A DNA stretch of 64,000 nucleotides, taken from contig CALRIT020000005.1 of assembly GCA_943361925.1 (NCBI GenBank), positions 124,001 to 188,000 on the forward strand, given 5' to 3'. This DNA comes from CAISCU01 sp943361925. GTDB taxonomy: Bacteria > Bacteroidota > Bacteroidia > UKL13-3. Below, one piece after another: positions 25,801 through 34,400 of the stretch. A program made the translations under genes and the position numbers. The first letter of the stretch is position 1, and every line of letters begins with the position of its first letter. Under the pieces are notes generated by a model that saw only the letters and a list, made by a program, of their open reading frames with translations, did not search any database and was not told where the DNA came from.

Positions 25801-27008
25801 GTTGGGATTTTATTTTTGGTATGCAAGACCCTAATTACAGATTCAGAGCGGCAGATAATGGTTGGATTAGTAAAGATCCAAGGGTTGTAAATCCATATAC
25901 CATGAACTACCAGGAAAACCTAACATTCCGATCAATGGTTGAACCGATTTCTGATTTTAGAATTGAATTATCTGCAAATAAATCTTATTCTAAAAACCTA
26001 ACTGCCTACTTTAGATATGATGCTGATAGCAATGATTATAGAGATTTTGGTCCGCCAATTGAATCAGGTAATTATAGTATTAGCTTTTTAATGATTAAAA
26101 CAGCTTTTTCTAAAGAAGATGATCAGGGCGTTTCAGATGTATTTAAACAATTTGAATCGAATAGATTGGTTATAGCAAAAAGAATTGCGGCTGAGAAAGG
26201 AATACCTCTTTCACATCCAGATTCTTTCCCAACAGGTTATGGTGGTTTCCAACAAGACGTGTTGATTCCTGCCTTTTTATCTGCTTACAGCGGCGAATCT
26301 GCTGATAAAACTTCATTGTCGGCTTTCAGAAACTTCCCGTTACCAAATTGGAGAGTTACCTACAATGGATTATCAAAATTGAAATTCTTGAAGGATTATG
26401 CTTCTAATATCAATATTCAGCATAGCTACCAAAGTACTTATACTGTTGGAGGTTTCCAGACTGTTGTTGATACTACCAGAAATACAACATTAAGTAATGA
26501 CTTCTCTCCGGATTTAGTAATTAGAACAATTTCATTGGTTGAACGATTTGGCCCTTTTATTGGAATTGATGTTACCTTAGTAAATAATCTTATTACTTCA
26601 TTTAAATACAATCAAGATAGAACTTTAAACTTTGCTTTAGGAAATCGTCAGGTAAATGAGCAAAGAGGAAGTGAATTTGTTTTTGGAATAGGATACAGAA
26701 CCACTAAACTTACCTTGCCATTTAAATCCAGAGGAAGAAAGATTGTTTTAGATAATGATATTAATTTCCGTTTCGATTTTACCATCAGAGAAAATGTAAC
26801 CAGAATTAGAAACCTGGATAGACCTAATAATGATCCTGTTTTAGGACAATCTATCATCAGCATAAAACCAACAATTGATTACATGATTAATGAAAAGTTG
26901 ATGTTGAGAATTTTCTATGATAGACGTCAAACAAATCCATTCACCTCTAATTCATTCCCAACCATTATTACCAGTGGTGGATTCTCGATTAGATATACCA
27001 TTCAATAG
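19848..27008 (+). CDS. sprA: T9SS outer-membrane translocon / gliding protein SprA (SOV)
   Basis: 2386 residues. SprA is the giant 36-strand barrel through which type IX cargo crosses the outer membrane; in gliding species it is also required for motility. Seen here: a TTG start followed by an N-terminal signal-like hydrophobic segment (about residues 9-25), IPQLNISNKIIDRIFGSG and KLNLNYDTEATFEFENQMKL in the N-terminal barrel region, FLPTNEPFG, GTAYIDDFEGAETPFDLR, two Asp/Asn-rich periplasmic stretches around 1080-1200, and a terminal strand GGFSIRYTIQ. A Lys/Ala-rich linker (KPKAATQKGDAKGD) near residue 1915 interrupts the barrel. Its presence agrees with T9SS cargo genes at 36409 and 59671. 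ruvA is 15 bp upstream. Confidence 0.96.
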   Translation: MYSSSKIKYIRAFFTFTFVVSLVWNATPRGAVRIRRDFSVLLPDSGKADTGSTKLPYPIKDKKSYEIYGPKHPLDLGDPSILKNKFELNPTNYNYDFSSKVGSEDVKLPASIKVTEQLKKESKQNNDSYFRQRAQAQNFTKGAGIIPQLNISNKIIDRIFGSGIIDIKPRGTAELIFSANFNTVRNPAFSLRQQSTGQFDFRQKIQLNVSGAIGDKMKLNLNYDTEATFEFENQMKLDYAGKEDDIIKKIELGNVGLPLQSSLIQGSSSLFGVKSTLQFGKLTVTGVVSQQRGKTQETELAGGSVTTRFDIQGDNYDMNRHYFLSHYFRDNYENWLSNLPFVGSPVVITRVEVWVTNRSGSFDQSRDIIGFSDLGETDKRSNKFWTVNTNRGNLGNEVNSLYSYLNGNGDNSKAGVFRAAYQIQNQLRADENSTGLFPISQYQIVNFARQLGPNEYTFNPRLGYISLNQALNNDDVLCVAYEGTVNGIAFKVGEFSLDIQRNTAVPEIMFLKMLKGPSQRPDLPMWDLMMKNVYSLGSFQVQPKDFKLNIVYADDPSGADLNYLPVKNEPNLSGVPLLNVFKLDQLNTQQERVSDGLFDLIEGVTINSQTGRIFLPTNEPFGNYLRSKFSNDPALANYYCFFALYDSTRFAAIQQPQFNKFFIRGSFQGSSTNEISLGSTNVPRGSVRVTANGAPLTENADFIVDYNLGRVKIVNTALLNSGAIIKVSSESNNLFQIQQRSMMGARFDYKHNKDLILGSTFMYLNERPLTPKVNIGEEPISNVVIGFDGTYNKNSRFLTKMVDKLPFIETKEVSNITLSGEYARLIPGIQGSLSQKGTAYIDDFEGAETPFDLRMGNTWALASTPQGQPDLFPEANTINQLDYGFRRANLAWYTIATTFYRNDAFTPEHLKSDPDALSNHTSREVLQTDVFPSRQIQQGLPSTLPTLDLAFFPNERGPYNYTINELNPDGTLKSPNRNWGGIMRKVDQNDFEQANIDYIEIWMMDPFADKPSSFDRGYLYLNLGNISEDVLKDNRRSAENGLPKNGTPEQQALADTTIWGKVPRAPVINYAFDADANVRKTQDVGLDGLNDDEEKVFFEDEYLARVRNTFGASSVAYQNAVADPSNDNYHYYLGGDYDNAKLSLVDRYKKFNRHQGNSPTVNQSPESYPTAATNVPDNEDLNKDYTVNDVEAYFQYKIEISRDAFTIGKNYITDTLTAPAKFVNGDYAPEKWYQLKIPVREYERKVGDISDFKSIRFIRMFMQGFSEQTNMRFASLQLVRADWRKYLNSLETGGEHKPIDPTDNTQFVVSTVNIEKNSKRVPIPYVVPAGIQREIDFSSPNPIQQNEQSISLLTCNLKDGDARGVFKNTTVDLRQYGNLRLFVHAESRDELKDGELTAFLRFGTDLTTNYYEYEIPLSFTKNNTSNPNDIWPQSNEMDIILEEMINTKIARNNANFAFSGRYTRTIGNGKYTVVGQPDYSQVRVFMVGVRNPKRIAGTVGGDDGLPKCSEVWFNELRMTNFSTRGGDAATGRVLAKLADFGNVQLSGTYKSVGWGGIDKKLLDRSMSDDYQYDLQTNFELGKFFPKTTGISIPFFFSYGTTLIRPWYNPLNPDTKLQKEIDETTNPERTQTISKASDDYTMRKSFNFTNVRKNRIGSKKAYPWDIENFSFTFSYNENFRRNQTLAFNSLRNYKGIVTYNYTFVNKPFEPFKSLKSPYLLLLKDFNLNYLPASWGVRAEADRRYGEQLNRINDTRTESLPIMYDKMFTMRRYYEFRYDLTRNLKLDYNSTADARVDEPDGRISDETPEKRDSIVRNFWNGGRTTKFDQTTRINYNIPINKIPFFNWVSQFSYSYSINYQWLQAPPAADSLGNTIQNSRQDQWNLNLNFVQLYNKVGLFKRVNAPGPPPAASKAKPKAATQKGDAKGDTEAAPKTQKIPFWLSVPVKLITSVKNLSASYSTTQGTQLPGFNPKPQYLGQNMDVGAPGWDFIFGMQDPNYRFRAADNGWISKDPRVVNPYTMNYQENLTFRSMVEPISDFRIELSANKSYSKNLTAYFRYDADSNDYRDFGPPIESGNYSISFLMIKTAFSKEDDQGVSDVFKQFESNRLVIAKRIAAEKGIPLSHPDSFPTGYGGFQQDVLIPAFLSAYSGESADKTSLSAFRNFPLPNWRVTYNGLSKLKFLKDYASNINIQHSYQSTYTVGGFQTVVDTTRNTTLSNDFSPDLVIRTISLVERFGPFIGIDVTLVNNLITSFKYNQDRTLNFALGNRQVNEQRGSEFVFGIGYRTTKLTLPFKSRGRKIVLDNDINFRFDFTIRENVTRIRNLDRPNNDPVLGQSIISIKPTIDYMINEKLMLRIFYDRRQTNPFTSNSFPTIITSGGFSIRYTIQ

Positions 27009-27009
27009 T

Positions 27010-27657
27010 ATGGAGATTTCTGATGCTAAGATTTTAAATTACTGCGAAGAACATTCTTCTGAAGAATCAGATGCGCTTAAAGCATTAAATAGATTTACTC
27101 ACGCAAATGTTCTTCAATCGAGAATGTTAAGCGGCCATTTGCAAGGACGTGTTTTATCGATGATTAGCCACATGATAAAACCTGAATATGTGCTTGAAAT
27201 TGGCACTTATACGGGTTATTCCGCGATTTGTTTGGCTGAAGGATTATCGGAGAAGGGTAAATTAATTACAATTGATATCAACCCGGAATTGGAGGATGTA
27301 ATTGTATCACATATTGAAAAGGCGGGTTTTGCTGGAAAGATTCAATTTATAGTGGGTGATGCTTATCAAATTATAAGAACATTACCTTATGAATACGACC
27401 TGGTTTTTATAGATGCTGATAAATTAAGTTATGCTAAATATTATAATCAGGTTTTAGAAAAACTGAAACCCGGTGGTTTTATTTTGGTTGATAATGTGCT
27501 TTGGAGCGGAAAAGTTGTAGACGAAAAGGAATTGGCAAAAGATAAAGACACCATCAGTTTACATGCTTTCAACGAAATGGTAAAAAATGATTCCAGGGTT
27601 GAAAAGGTATTAATTCCTATTCGTGATGGTTTGTATTTGATTAGGAAAATAGCCTAG
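27010..27657 (+). CDS. Family 3 O-methyltransferase (SAM-dependent)
   Basis: 215 residues of the catechol/caffeoyl-CoA O-methyltransferase-like family. Motifs: VLEIGTYTGYSAICLAEGL (SAM-binding motif I, about residues 60-78), ITIDINPE, VGDAYQIIRTLPYEYDLVFIDADK (metal-binding Asp in IDADK, about 140) and ILVDNVLWSGKV. The acceptor is unknown. The ATG at 27010 lies one base after the sprA stop, so translation may be coupled. An upstream in-frame codon at 26917 lies inside sprA and is not a credible start. Convergent with the CLC channel gene, with adjacent ends. Confidence 0.88.
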   Translation: MEISDAKILNYCEEHSSEESDALKALNRFTHANVLQSRMLSGHLQGRVLSMISHMIKPEYVLEIGTYTGYSAICLAEGLSEKGKLITIDINPELEDVIVSHIEKAGFAGKIQFIVGDAYQIIRTLPYEYDLVFIDADKLSYAKYYNQVLEKLKPGGFILVDNVLWSGKVVDEKELAKDKDTISLHAFNEMVKNDSRVEKVLIPIRDGLYLIRKIA

Positions 27658-29469
27658 TTAATTTTCATTCTCTTGGTTCACCTGCTCTTGCATAAGTGTT
27701 TTATACTTATTTAAAAACGAACTCTTAGAAACGAATCCTGCATATCTACCTTTTTGAGTAACCGGTAAGTTCCATAAGCTTTCGTTACCATCAAAAATCT
27801 TCATTACCTCATCCAAAGAATAGTCTAAATCGGCCTCTGCAGGAACCTGTTGCATTAAATCTTTGGCTTTAATTTTATCATATAATTCAGGCTTAAAAAT
27901 TACTTGTTTTAAGTCATCCAAAGTTAAAATACCAACCAATCGTTTATTCCTTGTGATAATAGGATAAACATTTCGTCTACTTTCCTGCAAACCTTCTGTA
28001 ATTTCCCTTAATGATTGATCGGGGTAGTAGGATTTAAAATCAGTTTCCAAAATACTTCTAATGCTAAATTTACTTAGGATTTCTTTCTCTTTATTTTGGT
28101 GACCAAGTAATCCAAGAGCAGCTAAACGTTTTGTGTAAATAGAATTTGGTTCAATAAAACGTGTTACAAAAAAGCTTACTGCCGAAACTATCATTAAGGG
28201 CACGAACATTCCATATCCACCTGAAACTTCCGCAATCATAAAGATTCCAGTAAGTGGAGCACTTAATACACCGCTTAATACACCAGCCATTCCACAAACA
28301 ACAAAATTCAATTCATTTAGCTCACTGAAACCGCTTAAATTTATTATTCTACTAAATAGTAAGCCAATTATAGCACCACTAAAAAGCGATGGAGCAAAAA
28401 CGCCACCATTACCACCTGAACTTACAGTAAAAGCTGCTGCAATTGGTTTAAACAAAAGGGTAAGAAATAAAAATCCAACGAAAAGAAAATTATAGCTAAA
28501 TGAACTCTGAAAAGCAATTTTTTCCATGTAAGTATCTATTCCACCAGAAAGTATCGTATTAATTACAGCATATCCTTCTCCATACAATAAAGGAAAAGCA
28601 AAAATTAACAAACCTACTACACCTCCTTGGAAAATTGCTTTATTGATTTTTTGTTTCACATTGCCAAACCTGTTTTCAATTGCATGAATACTTAAAATGG
28701 TATAAGCTGAAACTAATCCTGCGAGTATTCCTAAAACAACATAATAGGGAATTGCACTTACGATCCATCCACTTGCCTGAAAATGAATAAGTGAACCTTT
28801 ATAAAAAATGCCATTGATTAAAGCTGCTGTTGCTGATGCAATTAATAATGGGATAAATGAAGCCACGCTTACACGACTTAAAATTACTTCCAATGAGAAG
28901 ATTACAGCGGCAATAGGACAATTAAAAATAGCAGAGATTCCGGCAGATGCTCCACAGGCTAAAAGCAGGTTTTTTTCCTGCTGGCTTACAAACAGACGTT
29001 TAGAAACATTGGAACCAATTGCCGAACCTGTGATAGCAATTGGGGCTTCAACTCCTACTGAACCGCCAAAACCAACTGTTAGAGCACTGGTGATTAAATG
29101 AACATAAGTATGATGGCCTTCTATATCACCATGTTTGTAGTTTACTTTATAAATAATGGAAGCCAGTCCTTTCTCCAAAGCCGGAAGTCGGAGAATGTAT
29201 TTGATAAAAAGCAGTGAAAGTAAAATACCAATTGCCGGGAAAAACACACTTTTATACTGTAGCTCAATAAATTTGGCATTAAAAGAAATCCCTTCAATAT
29301 AATGAATTAATCCCTTAAGTATAATTGCAGCAATTGATGAAACAATAGCAATAAGCACACTTGCAATAATCAGAAAATTCTGATTACTGATGTATTTCGA
29401 CCTATTTTTAAAAAATTTATAGGCAGGATACTTGAGTAGAAACCTAATGTGCTTAACTTTCGGGTCCAT
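27658..29469 (-). CDS. CLC-type chloride channel/antiporter with C-terminal CBS domains
   Basis: 603 residues. An N-terminal cytosolic helix is followed by about ten to twelve hydrophobic helices of the CLC fold, containing GSVGVEAPIAITGSAIGS (gating-glutamate loop, variant of GxEGP), FNCPIAAVIFSLE and SGGNGGVFAPSLFSGAIIG. The C-terminal about 130 residues form two CBS domains (SIRSILETDFKSYYPDQSLRE and DLMQQVPAEADLDYSLDEV). Probably moves chloride, perhaps in exchange for protons. The ATG at 29469 overlaps the start codon of divergent menA in a single CATG. A start at 29550 would extend it 27 residues into menA sequence and looks unlikely. Confidence 0.9.
   Translation of the reverse strand: MDPKVKHIRFLLKYPAYKFFKNRSKYISNQNFLIIASVLIAIVSSIAAIILKGLIHYIEGISFNAKFIELQYKSVFFPAIGILLSLLFIKYILRLPALEKGLASIIYKVNYKHGDIEGHHTYVHLITSALTVGFGGSVGVEAPIAITGSAIGSNVSKRLFVSQQEKNLLLACGASAGISAIFNCPIAAVIFSLEVILSRVSVASFIPLLIASATAALINGIFYKGSLIHFQASGWIVSAIPYYVVLGILAGLVSAYTILSIHAIENRFGNVKQKINKAIFQGGVVGLLIFAFPLLYGEGYAVINTILSGGIDTYMEKIAFQSSFSYNFLFVGFLFLTLLFKPIAAAFTVSSGGNGGVFAPSLFSGAIIGLLFSRIINLSGFSELNELNFVVCGMAGVLSGVLSAPLTGIFMIAEVSGGYGMFVPLMIVSAVSFFVTRFIEPNSIYTKRLAALGLLGHQNKEKEILSKFSIRSILETDFKSYYPDQSLREITEGLQESRRNVYPIITRNKRLVGILTLDDLKQVIFKPELYDKIKAKDLMQQVPAEADLDYSLDEVMKIFDGNESLWNLPVTQKGRYAGFVSKSSFLNKYKTLMQEQVNQENEN
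29432..29461 (+). promoter_or_regulatory. Candidate menA promoter inside the CLC gene
   Basis: TTG at 29432-29434, a 19-base spacer, then TAACTTTC at 29454-29461 (seven of eight matches to TAnnTTTG). Only six bases separate it from the menA ATG, so the transcript would be leaderless or nearly so. Confidence 0.5.
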
Positions 29470-30385
29470 GAGTAAAACAAATGTAACAAACTTTAAACAT
29501 TGGTTAGCCGCTTTTCGGTTTCGGACCTTGTTTTTGTCTTTCTCCTGCATTGGTGCAGGTATAGCTTCCGCCTCATTTTATGTTGAATTAAACATGGCTA
29601 TTGCTGTGTTTACACTGCTAACTGCCTTGTTTTTGCAGATATTGTCAAATTTAGCGAATGACTATGGTGACAGTATTCATGGTGCTGATAGTCAACATAG
29701 AAAAGGTCCAAAACGTGCTGTACAAACTGGAGTTATTTCTGCTGGACAAATGAAAACGGCAGTTATTTTGTTTTCAATTTTATCCTTGATTTCAGGGATA
29801 CTTCTCTTGTTTTTTGCCTATCCGGTTATTGAATTAAGTGGAATAATTTCTTTGTTTATATTAGGACTTTTTGCCATTGCAGCTGCTATTTTATATACAA
29901 ATGGTAAAAGACCATATGGATATTTAGGTTTAGGCGATATATCTGTTTTTGTATTTTTTGGATTGGTTGCAGTTTTAGGAACTTCTTATTTACAAATTGG
30001 CGATTTTAAATCTGATATCCTTTATCCAGCAGTTACATTTGGCTTGTTGTCGGTTGGGGTTTTAAATGTAAATAATATGAGAGATATAGAGTCTGATATG
30101 AAAGCAGGAAAATACTCAGTGCCTGTAAGATTAGGAATTGAAAAGGCGAAAATTTACCATTATAATTTATTGGTTGCTGCTGTAATTTCGTTTTCTATTT
30201 ACTTTCATAATAATGAGTTAAACTTGATTTTTTTATTGCTTCCATTTGCAGCTTTTCTTTTGCATTTAATGAAAATATTCAAAGCAAAAACAGTAGAAGA
30301 ATTCGACCCTCAGTTGAAAGTTTTGTCATTAAGTAGTTTTTTATTGTGCTTGAGTTTAATCGCATCAATCGTATTTAAAGCATGA
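29468..30385 (+). CDS. menA: 1,4-dihydroxy-2-naphthoate polyprenyltransferase
   Basis: Membrane UbiA-family enzyme that attaches the polyprenyl chain to dihydroxynaphthoate in menaquinone synthesis. 305 residues with about eight to nine hydrophobic helices. The two Asp-rich motifs are NDYGD (Asn64, Asp65, Asp68) and RDIESD (Asp206, Asp210), which bind the Mg-diphosphate. The motif IHGADSQHRKGPKRAVQTG after the first is typical of MenA. The ATG at 29468 shares bases with the divergent CLC start. The stop overlaps the menC start (ATGA), so the two genes form a menaquinone unit. Confidence 0.94.
   Translation: MSKTNVTNFKHWLAAFRFRTLFLSFSCIGAGIASASFYVELNMAIAVFTLLTALFLQILSNLANDYGDSIHGADSQHRKGPKRAVQTGVISAGQMKTAVILFSILSLISGILLLFFAYPVIELSGIISLFILGLFAIAAAILYTNGKRPYGYLGLGDISVFVFFGLVAVLGTSYLQIGDFKSDILYPAVTFGLLSVGVLNVNNMRDIESDMKAGKYSVPVRLGIEKAKIYHYNLLVAAVISFSIYFHNNELNLIFLLLPFAAFLLHLMKIFKAKTVEEFDPQLKVLSLSSFLLCLSLIASIVFKA
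29478..29485 (-). promoter_or_regulatory. Candidate -7 box of the CLC gene inside menA
   Basis: TACATTTG on the minus strand, exact match to TAnnTTTG, eight bases before the CLC ATG and within menA codons 4-6. No clear TTG at -33. Confidence 0.4.
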
Positions 30386-31437
30386 TACAATATTCGTATA
30401 TCAAACATCAGCTTGCTTTTAATTTTGATGCAAAAACATCCAGAGGAGAAATTAAAAAACATGATGCATATATCATTATAGCTAACGATGCATTCAAAAA
30501 AGTTATTGGCATTGGTGAAGCAGCTCCCTTAGCAGGATTGAGCATAGATAGTACCCCTGATTTTGAACAGAAACTTAATCAAATTCTTAACAATTTGAAT
30601 GAAGGAATTGCTGTAGATGAAGAGCTGGAAATTTATCCTTCAATACAATTTGCGCTTGAATCAATTCAATTGAATATCAAATTTGGGAGTTTTGGAAAGT
30701 ACTTTGAATCATCTTGGCTAAAAGGCGAATCTATTAAAATTAATGGACTCGTTTGGATGAACAAAAGTGATGAAATGTTGAAGGAAGCTATATCGAAATT
30801 TAGAGCAGGATTTGATTGTATAAAGTTCAAAATTGGAGCACTTGATTTTGATGAGGAATGTAATTTATTAGAGAAATTCAGAAAAGTTGCTTCTGAGTCT
30901 AAAGTTCAGATTAGAGTAGATGCTAATGGAGCTTTTCATGTTGATGATGCATTGTTAAAACTAAAGGAGTTAAAGCGATTTGGTATTCATAGCATTGAGC
31001 AACCAATTAAACCCAAATTGTGGGATGAAATGCAGGAGCTAATAGCAAAATCTCCTATAAAAATTGCATTGGATGAGGAATTGATTGGTTTGAATCCTTT
31101 TGAATCAGGTAAAAGCTTGATGGAATTCCTAAATCCCGATTTTTTAATCCTTAAACCAACATTAATTGGAGGTTTGAAAGTTGCAGATGAATGGATAAAA
31201 TTAGCTCAGACTTATAACAAGGATTGGTGGGCAACTTCAGCATTGGAATCGAATATTGGTTTAAATATTATTGCACAGTGGAGTAGTTCTAAGAATCCTA
31301 AGTTACATCAGGGTTTAGGAACCGGAAGTTTATATTCCAATAATTTTCCTGCACCATTTAAAGTGGAAAAAGGATTTTTATCTTATATTTCCGATGAAAA
31401 TTGGAAATTCCCTCAAGATTGGAACCTATCCATTTAA
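30382..31437 (+). CDS. menC: o-Succinylbenzoate synthase (enolase superfamily)
   Basis: Dehydrates SHCHC to o-succinylbenzoate in menaquinone synthesis. 351 residues of the MR/enolase type with all expected catalytic positions: Lys148-x-Lys150 (CIKFKIGA), metal ligands Asp180 (RVDANG), Glu206 (SIEQP) and Asp231 (ALDEEL), and Lys258 (LILKPT). The alternative, dipeptide epimerase, shares these residues, but adjacency to menA with a 4-bp overlap decides for MenC. A histidine kinase gene follows after 10 bp on the same strand. Confidence 0.88.
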   Translation: MIQYSYIKHQLAFNFDAKTSRGEIKKHDAYIIIANDAFKKVIGIGEAAPLAGLSIDSTPDFEQKLNQILNNLNEGIAVDEELEIYPSIQFALESIQLNIKFGSFGKYFESSWLKGESIKINGLVWMNKSDEMLKEAISKFRAGFDCIKFKIGALDFDEECNLLEKFRKVASESKVQIRVDANGAFHVDDALLKLKELKRFGIHSIEQPIKPKLWDEMQELIAKSPIKIALDEELIGLNPFESGKSLMEFLNPDFLILKPTLIGGLKVADEWIKLAQTYNKDWWATSALESNIGLNIIAQWSSSKNPKLHQGLGTGSLYSNNFPAPFKVEKGFLSYISDENWKFPQDWNLSI

Positions 31438-31447
31438 ATAAAATTAA

Positions 31448-34400
31448 ATGTCTCGCGAAATCAAACTACTCCAAATACTTTCATGGCTTTGTATGGCTAA
31501 TGGAATTGCATTTACCATTTTGGAGTTGATTTTTGGTCAATATATAAATTCGCTAATAGCTTCATTTGCTATAATACCTGGTTTAGGTGTTTATTTACTT
31601 GTTAAAGCAAATAAACCATCTGCAGCATTTAACTTTTTCAGGATAAGTTTATTAATTATATTTTACATTTTTGATACAGGATTTTCTATCAATACAGGGT
31701 CATATTTGTTTTATGTGCCTTTTATAATTGTCACATTTTTATTTGAATCCCCAAAATATACTCAATCAAAAATATTTGGACTTTCAGGGGTTTTGATTTT
31801 AGTTATAGCTATTAATTTTTTTGATTCTCCCAAACTGGCATCTTTATTTATTAGTGAATCTATAAAACTAGAGAGTTTATTTTATATCAACTTAACTTTA
31901 TCATTTGTCTCAAGCATTTTGATCCTTCAGTATTTTAGTGATGCAAAGAAAAAAGTTAATAGTGATTTAGAACAAAATCAGGCTAGCTATAGCGCTTTAG
32001 TTGAAAACACAGATGATCAAATTTGGGCCATTGATACTGAATACAAACTTTTATCATTCAACAATAATTATAGAATTGCTTTTGAAAGTTTTTGGAAAAA
32101 GGCTCCAAAATTGGGTGAAAATGTAATGAGTGATGGTGCTGCACATCCGGAGGTTTTTAACTATTGGATGGGTTTGTACAATAGAGCTATTGCCGGTGAA
32201 AGATTCAAAGAAGAACAGGTTTATGAATATGGTGGAGAAAAACATTTTCTTGAATTTTCATTTGTTCCCGTTAGTTCAAATGGACAAGTTAAAAGTGTAG
32301 TTATTACTGCAACTGATATTTCTGCAATTAGAAACCGTGAAGAAGAACTTAAAGTTTATGCAGAAAATTTAAACCTATTATTAAGTTCAACCGGAGATAT
32401 CATTTTTGAACTCGATGAAAACTCAGTTTGTATTCGTGTTTGGCATGCAAAAGAGGTTGAATTGGTAGATTCTATAGATTTTTTTATTGGTAAAAAGCTC
32501 AAAGAACTTTTTGATATTCCTTTTAAAATTAGATTATCAGATCAGTTTGATCAGGTTTTAAGAACAAAACAATCGAGAGTGTATGAATACAGTCACCCTT
32601 TCAAAGGAAGTTTAAAACATTATAGCTGTAAAATCAGGATTATCAATACTACTGGTCCTGCAAGAATAGCAGTAGTTTTAGAGGATATTTCAAGTAGAAA
32701 GGAAATTGAACTCAGACAAGCAAGACAAAGTATTTTCTTGAATAAACTTATCGATCATATTCCTTTGGGGATTTATGTAAAAAATGTAAATGATAATTTT
32801 GCTTATACCATTTGGAATCGTGAATTAGAGTTGATGTTTGATTTACCACAATCAAAGGTAATTGGTAAAACAGATGCCGAAATATTCAATCATGAAGGTG
32901 AAATTAAACAATACATTTCATCTGATAAATTGGTTGCAGAAACTGCTGAGCCGGTTTTAATCAATAAGCTGAATATTAATTTTGGTCATAATAAAATTGT
33001 AGCAAGAAATTTCAAAATACCCATTTTAGATACAAATGGTAAGGTTGAATTAATCATTGGGATTCTTGAAAACATAACAGATATTGTTCAAGCACAGCAA
33101 AATCTTGAATTAGCTGAAAAACGTTGGCAATATGCCTTATCAGGTAGTCGTGATGTGGTGTGGGATGTAAATATTTTTACAGGGGAAATTTATTATTCAC
33201 CACTTTTTAAATTGATGTTGGGTTTCGAGGAAGATGAAAATCCGATTTTAATTTGGGAAGAACTGATACATCCTGATGATTTCAAAAATACCTGGTTTAA
33301 ATACCAGCAACACATGAAAGGTTTATCGAGTTATTTTGAGGCAGAATACAGGTTTCGCAAAAAAGATAATTCCTTTTTATGGGTTCTGGATAGAGGTCGC
33401 GTTGCAGAACGTTCTGAAACAGGTGAGGCATTGAGAATTATCGGAACTTTTCATGATATCACTTACAAAAAGAATTTAGAAGACCAGTTAATTAAAGCAA
33501 AAGAAAAAGCGGAAGAAGTTTCTAAAGCAAAGGGATTATTCCTTTCAACCATGAGTCATGAAATAAGGACTCCAATGAATGCGGTTAATGGAATTATTCG
33601 TTTATTGATGCAAGATGATCCGGTAGCGCATCAAATTGATAATTTAAAAGCATTAAAATTTTCATCAGAACAATTGATGTTTCTTTTGAATGATATTTTG
33701 GATTTTAGCAAAATTGATGCTGGAAAACTCGAACGTGATGAACGTAATTTTAAGCCTGAAGAACTATTTAGAAATATTGTTCAAACAATGGGCTCTCAAT
33801 TAGAAGATAAACCTGTTAAACTTAGTTTAAATTTCGAAGGTACAATTCCTTCATTTCTTTTAGGTGATAGACATAGATTGGGTCAGGTTTTGAGTAATTT
33901 GTTATCGAATGCCATCAAATTCACAGAAGAAGGTAGGGTAGATGTAAAATTCAAATTCCCGATTCTTAGCGAAAATGATTATCTTTTATATTGTGAAGTA
34001 GTAGATACAGGAATTGGAATTTCTGAAGAAAAATTACCTTTTATATTTGAATTGTTTACCCAGGCAACAAATGAAACAACAAGAAAATTTGGTGGAACAG
34101 GACTTGGTTTAGCCATATCAAAAAAGCTTGTTGAGTGGTTAGGAGGTTATCTAAGTGTTGAAAGTAAAATTGGTTTAGGTACTCGTTTTTGGTTTGAAAT
34201 TCCTATCAAAAAAGGAACAGATAATTATGCTGAAATAAGAGATAAGGAAAATGAAAATTTGACTTTTAATCCTCTTCAGAACTTTAAGGTTTTAATTGTT
34301 GAAGACAATAAAATGAACGTTTTTGTTTTAGAACGTTTTATGAAAAAATGGCAAGTTGATTATAAAATTTCCGAGAATGGTCTGTTTGCTTTAGATGCAT

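Noticed and set aside
26917..27009. Methyltransferase start at 26917 inside sprA
   Set aside because: The extension reads as the out-of-frame end of sprA, and the ATG at 27010 gives the usual N-terminus.
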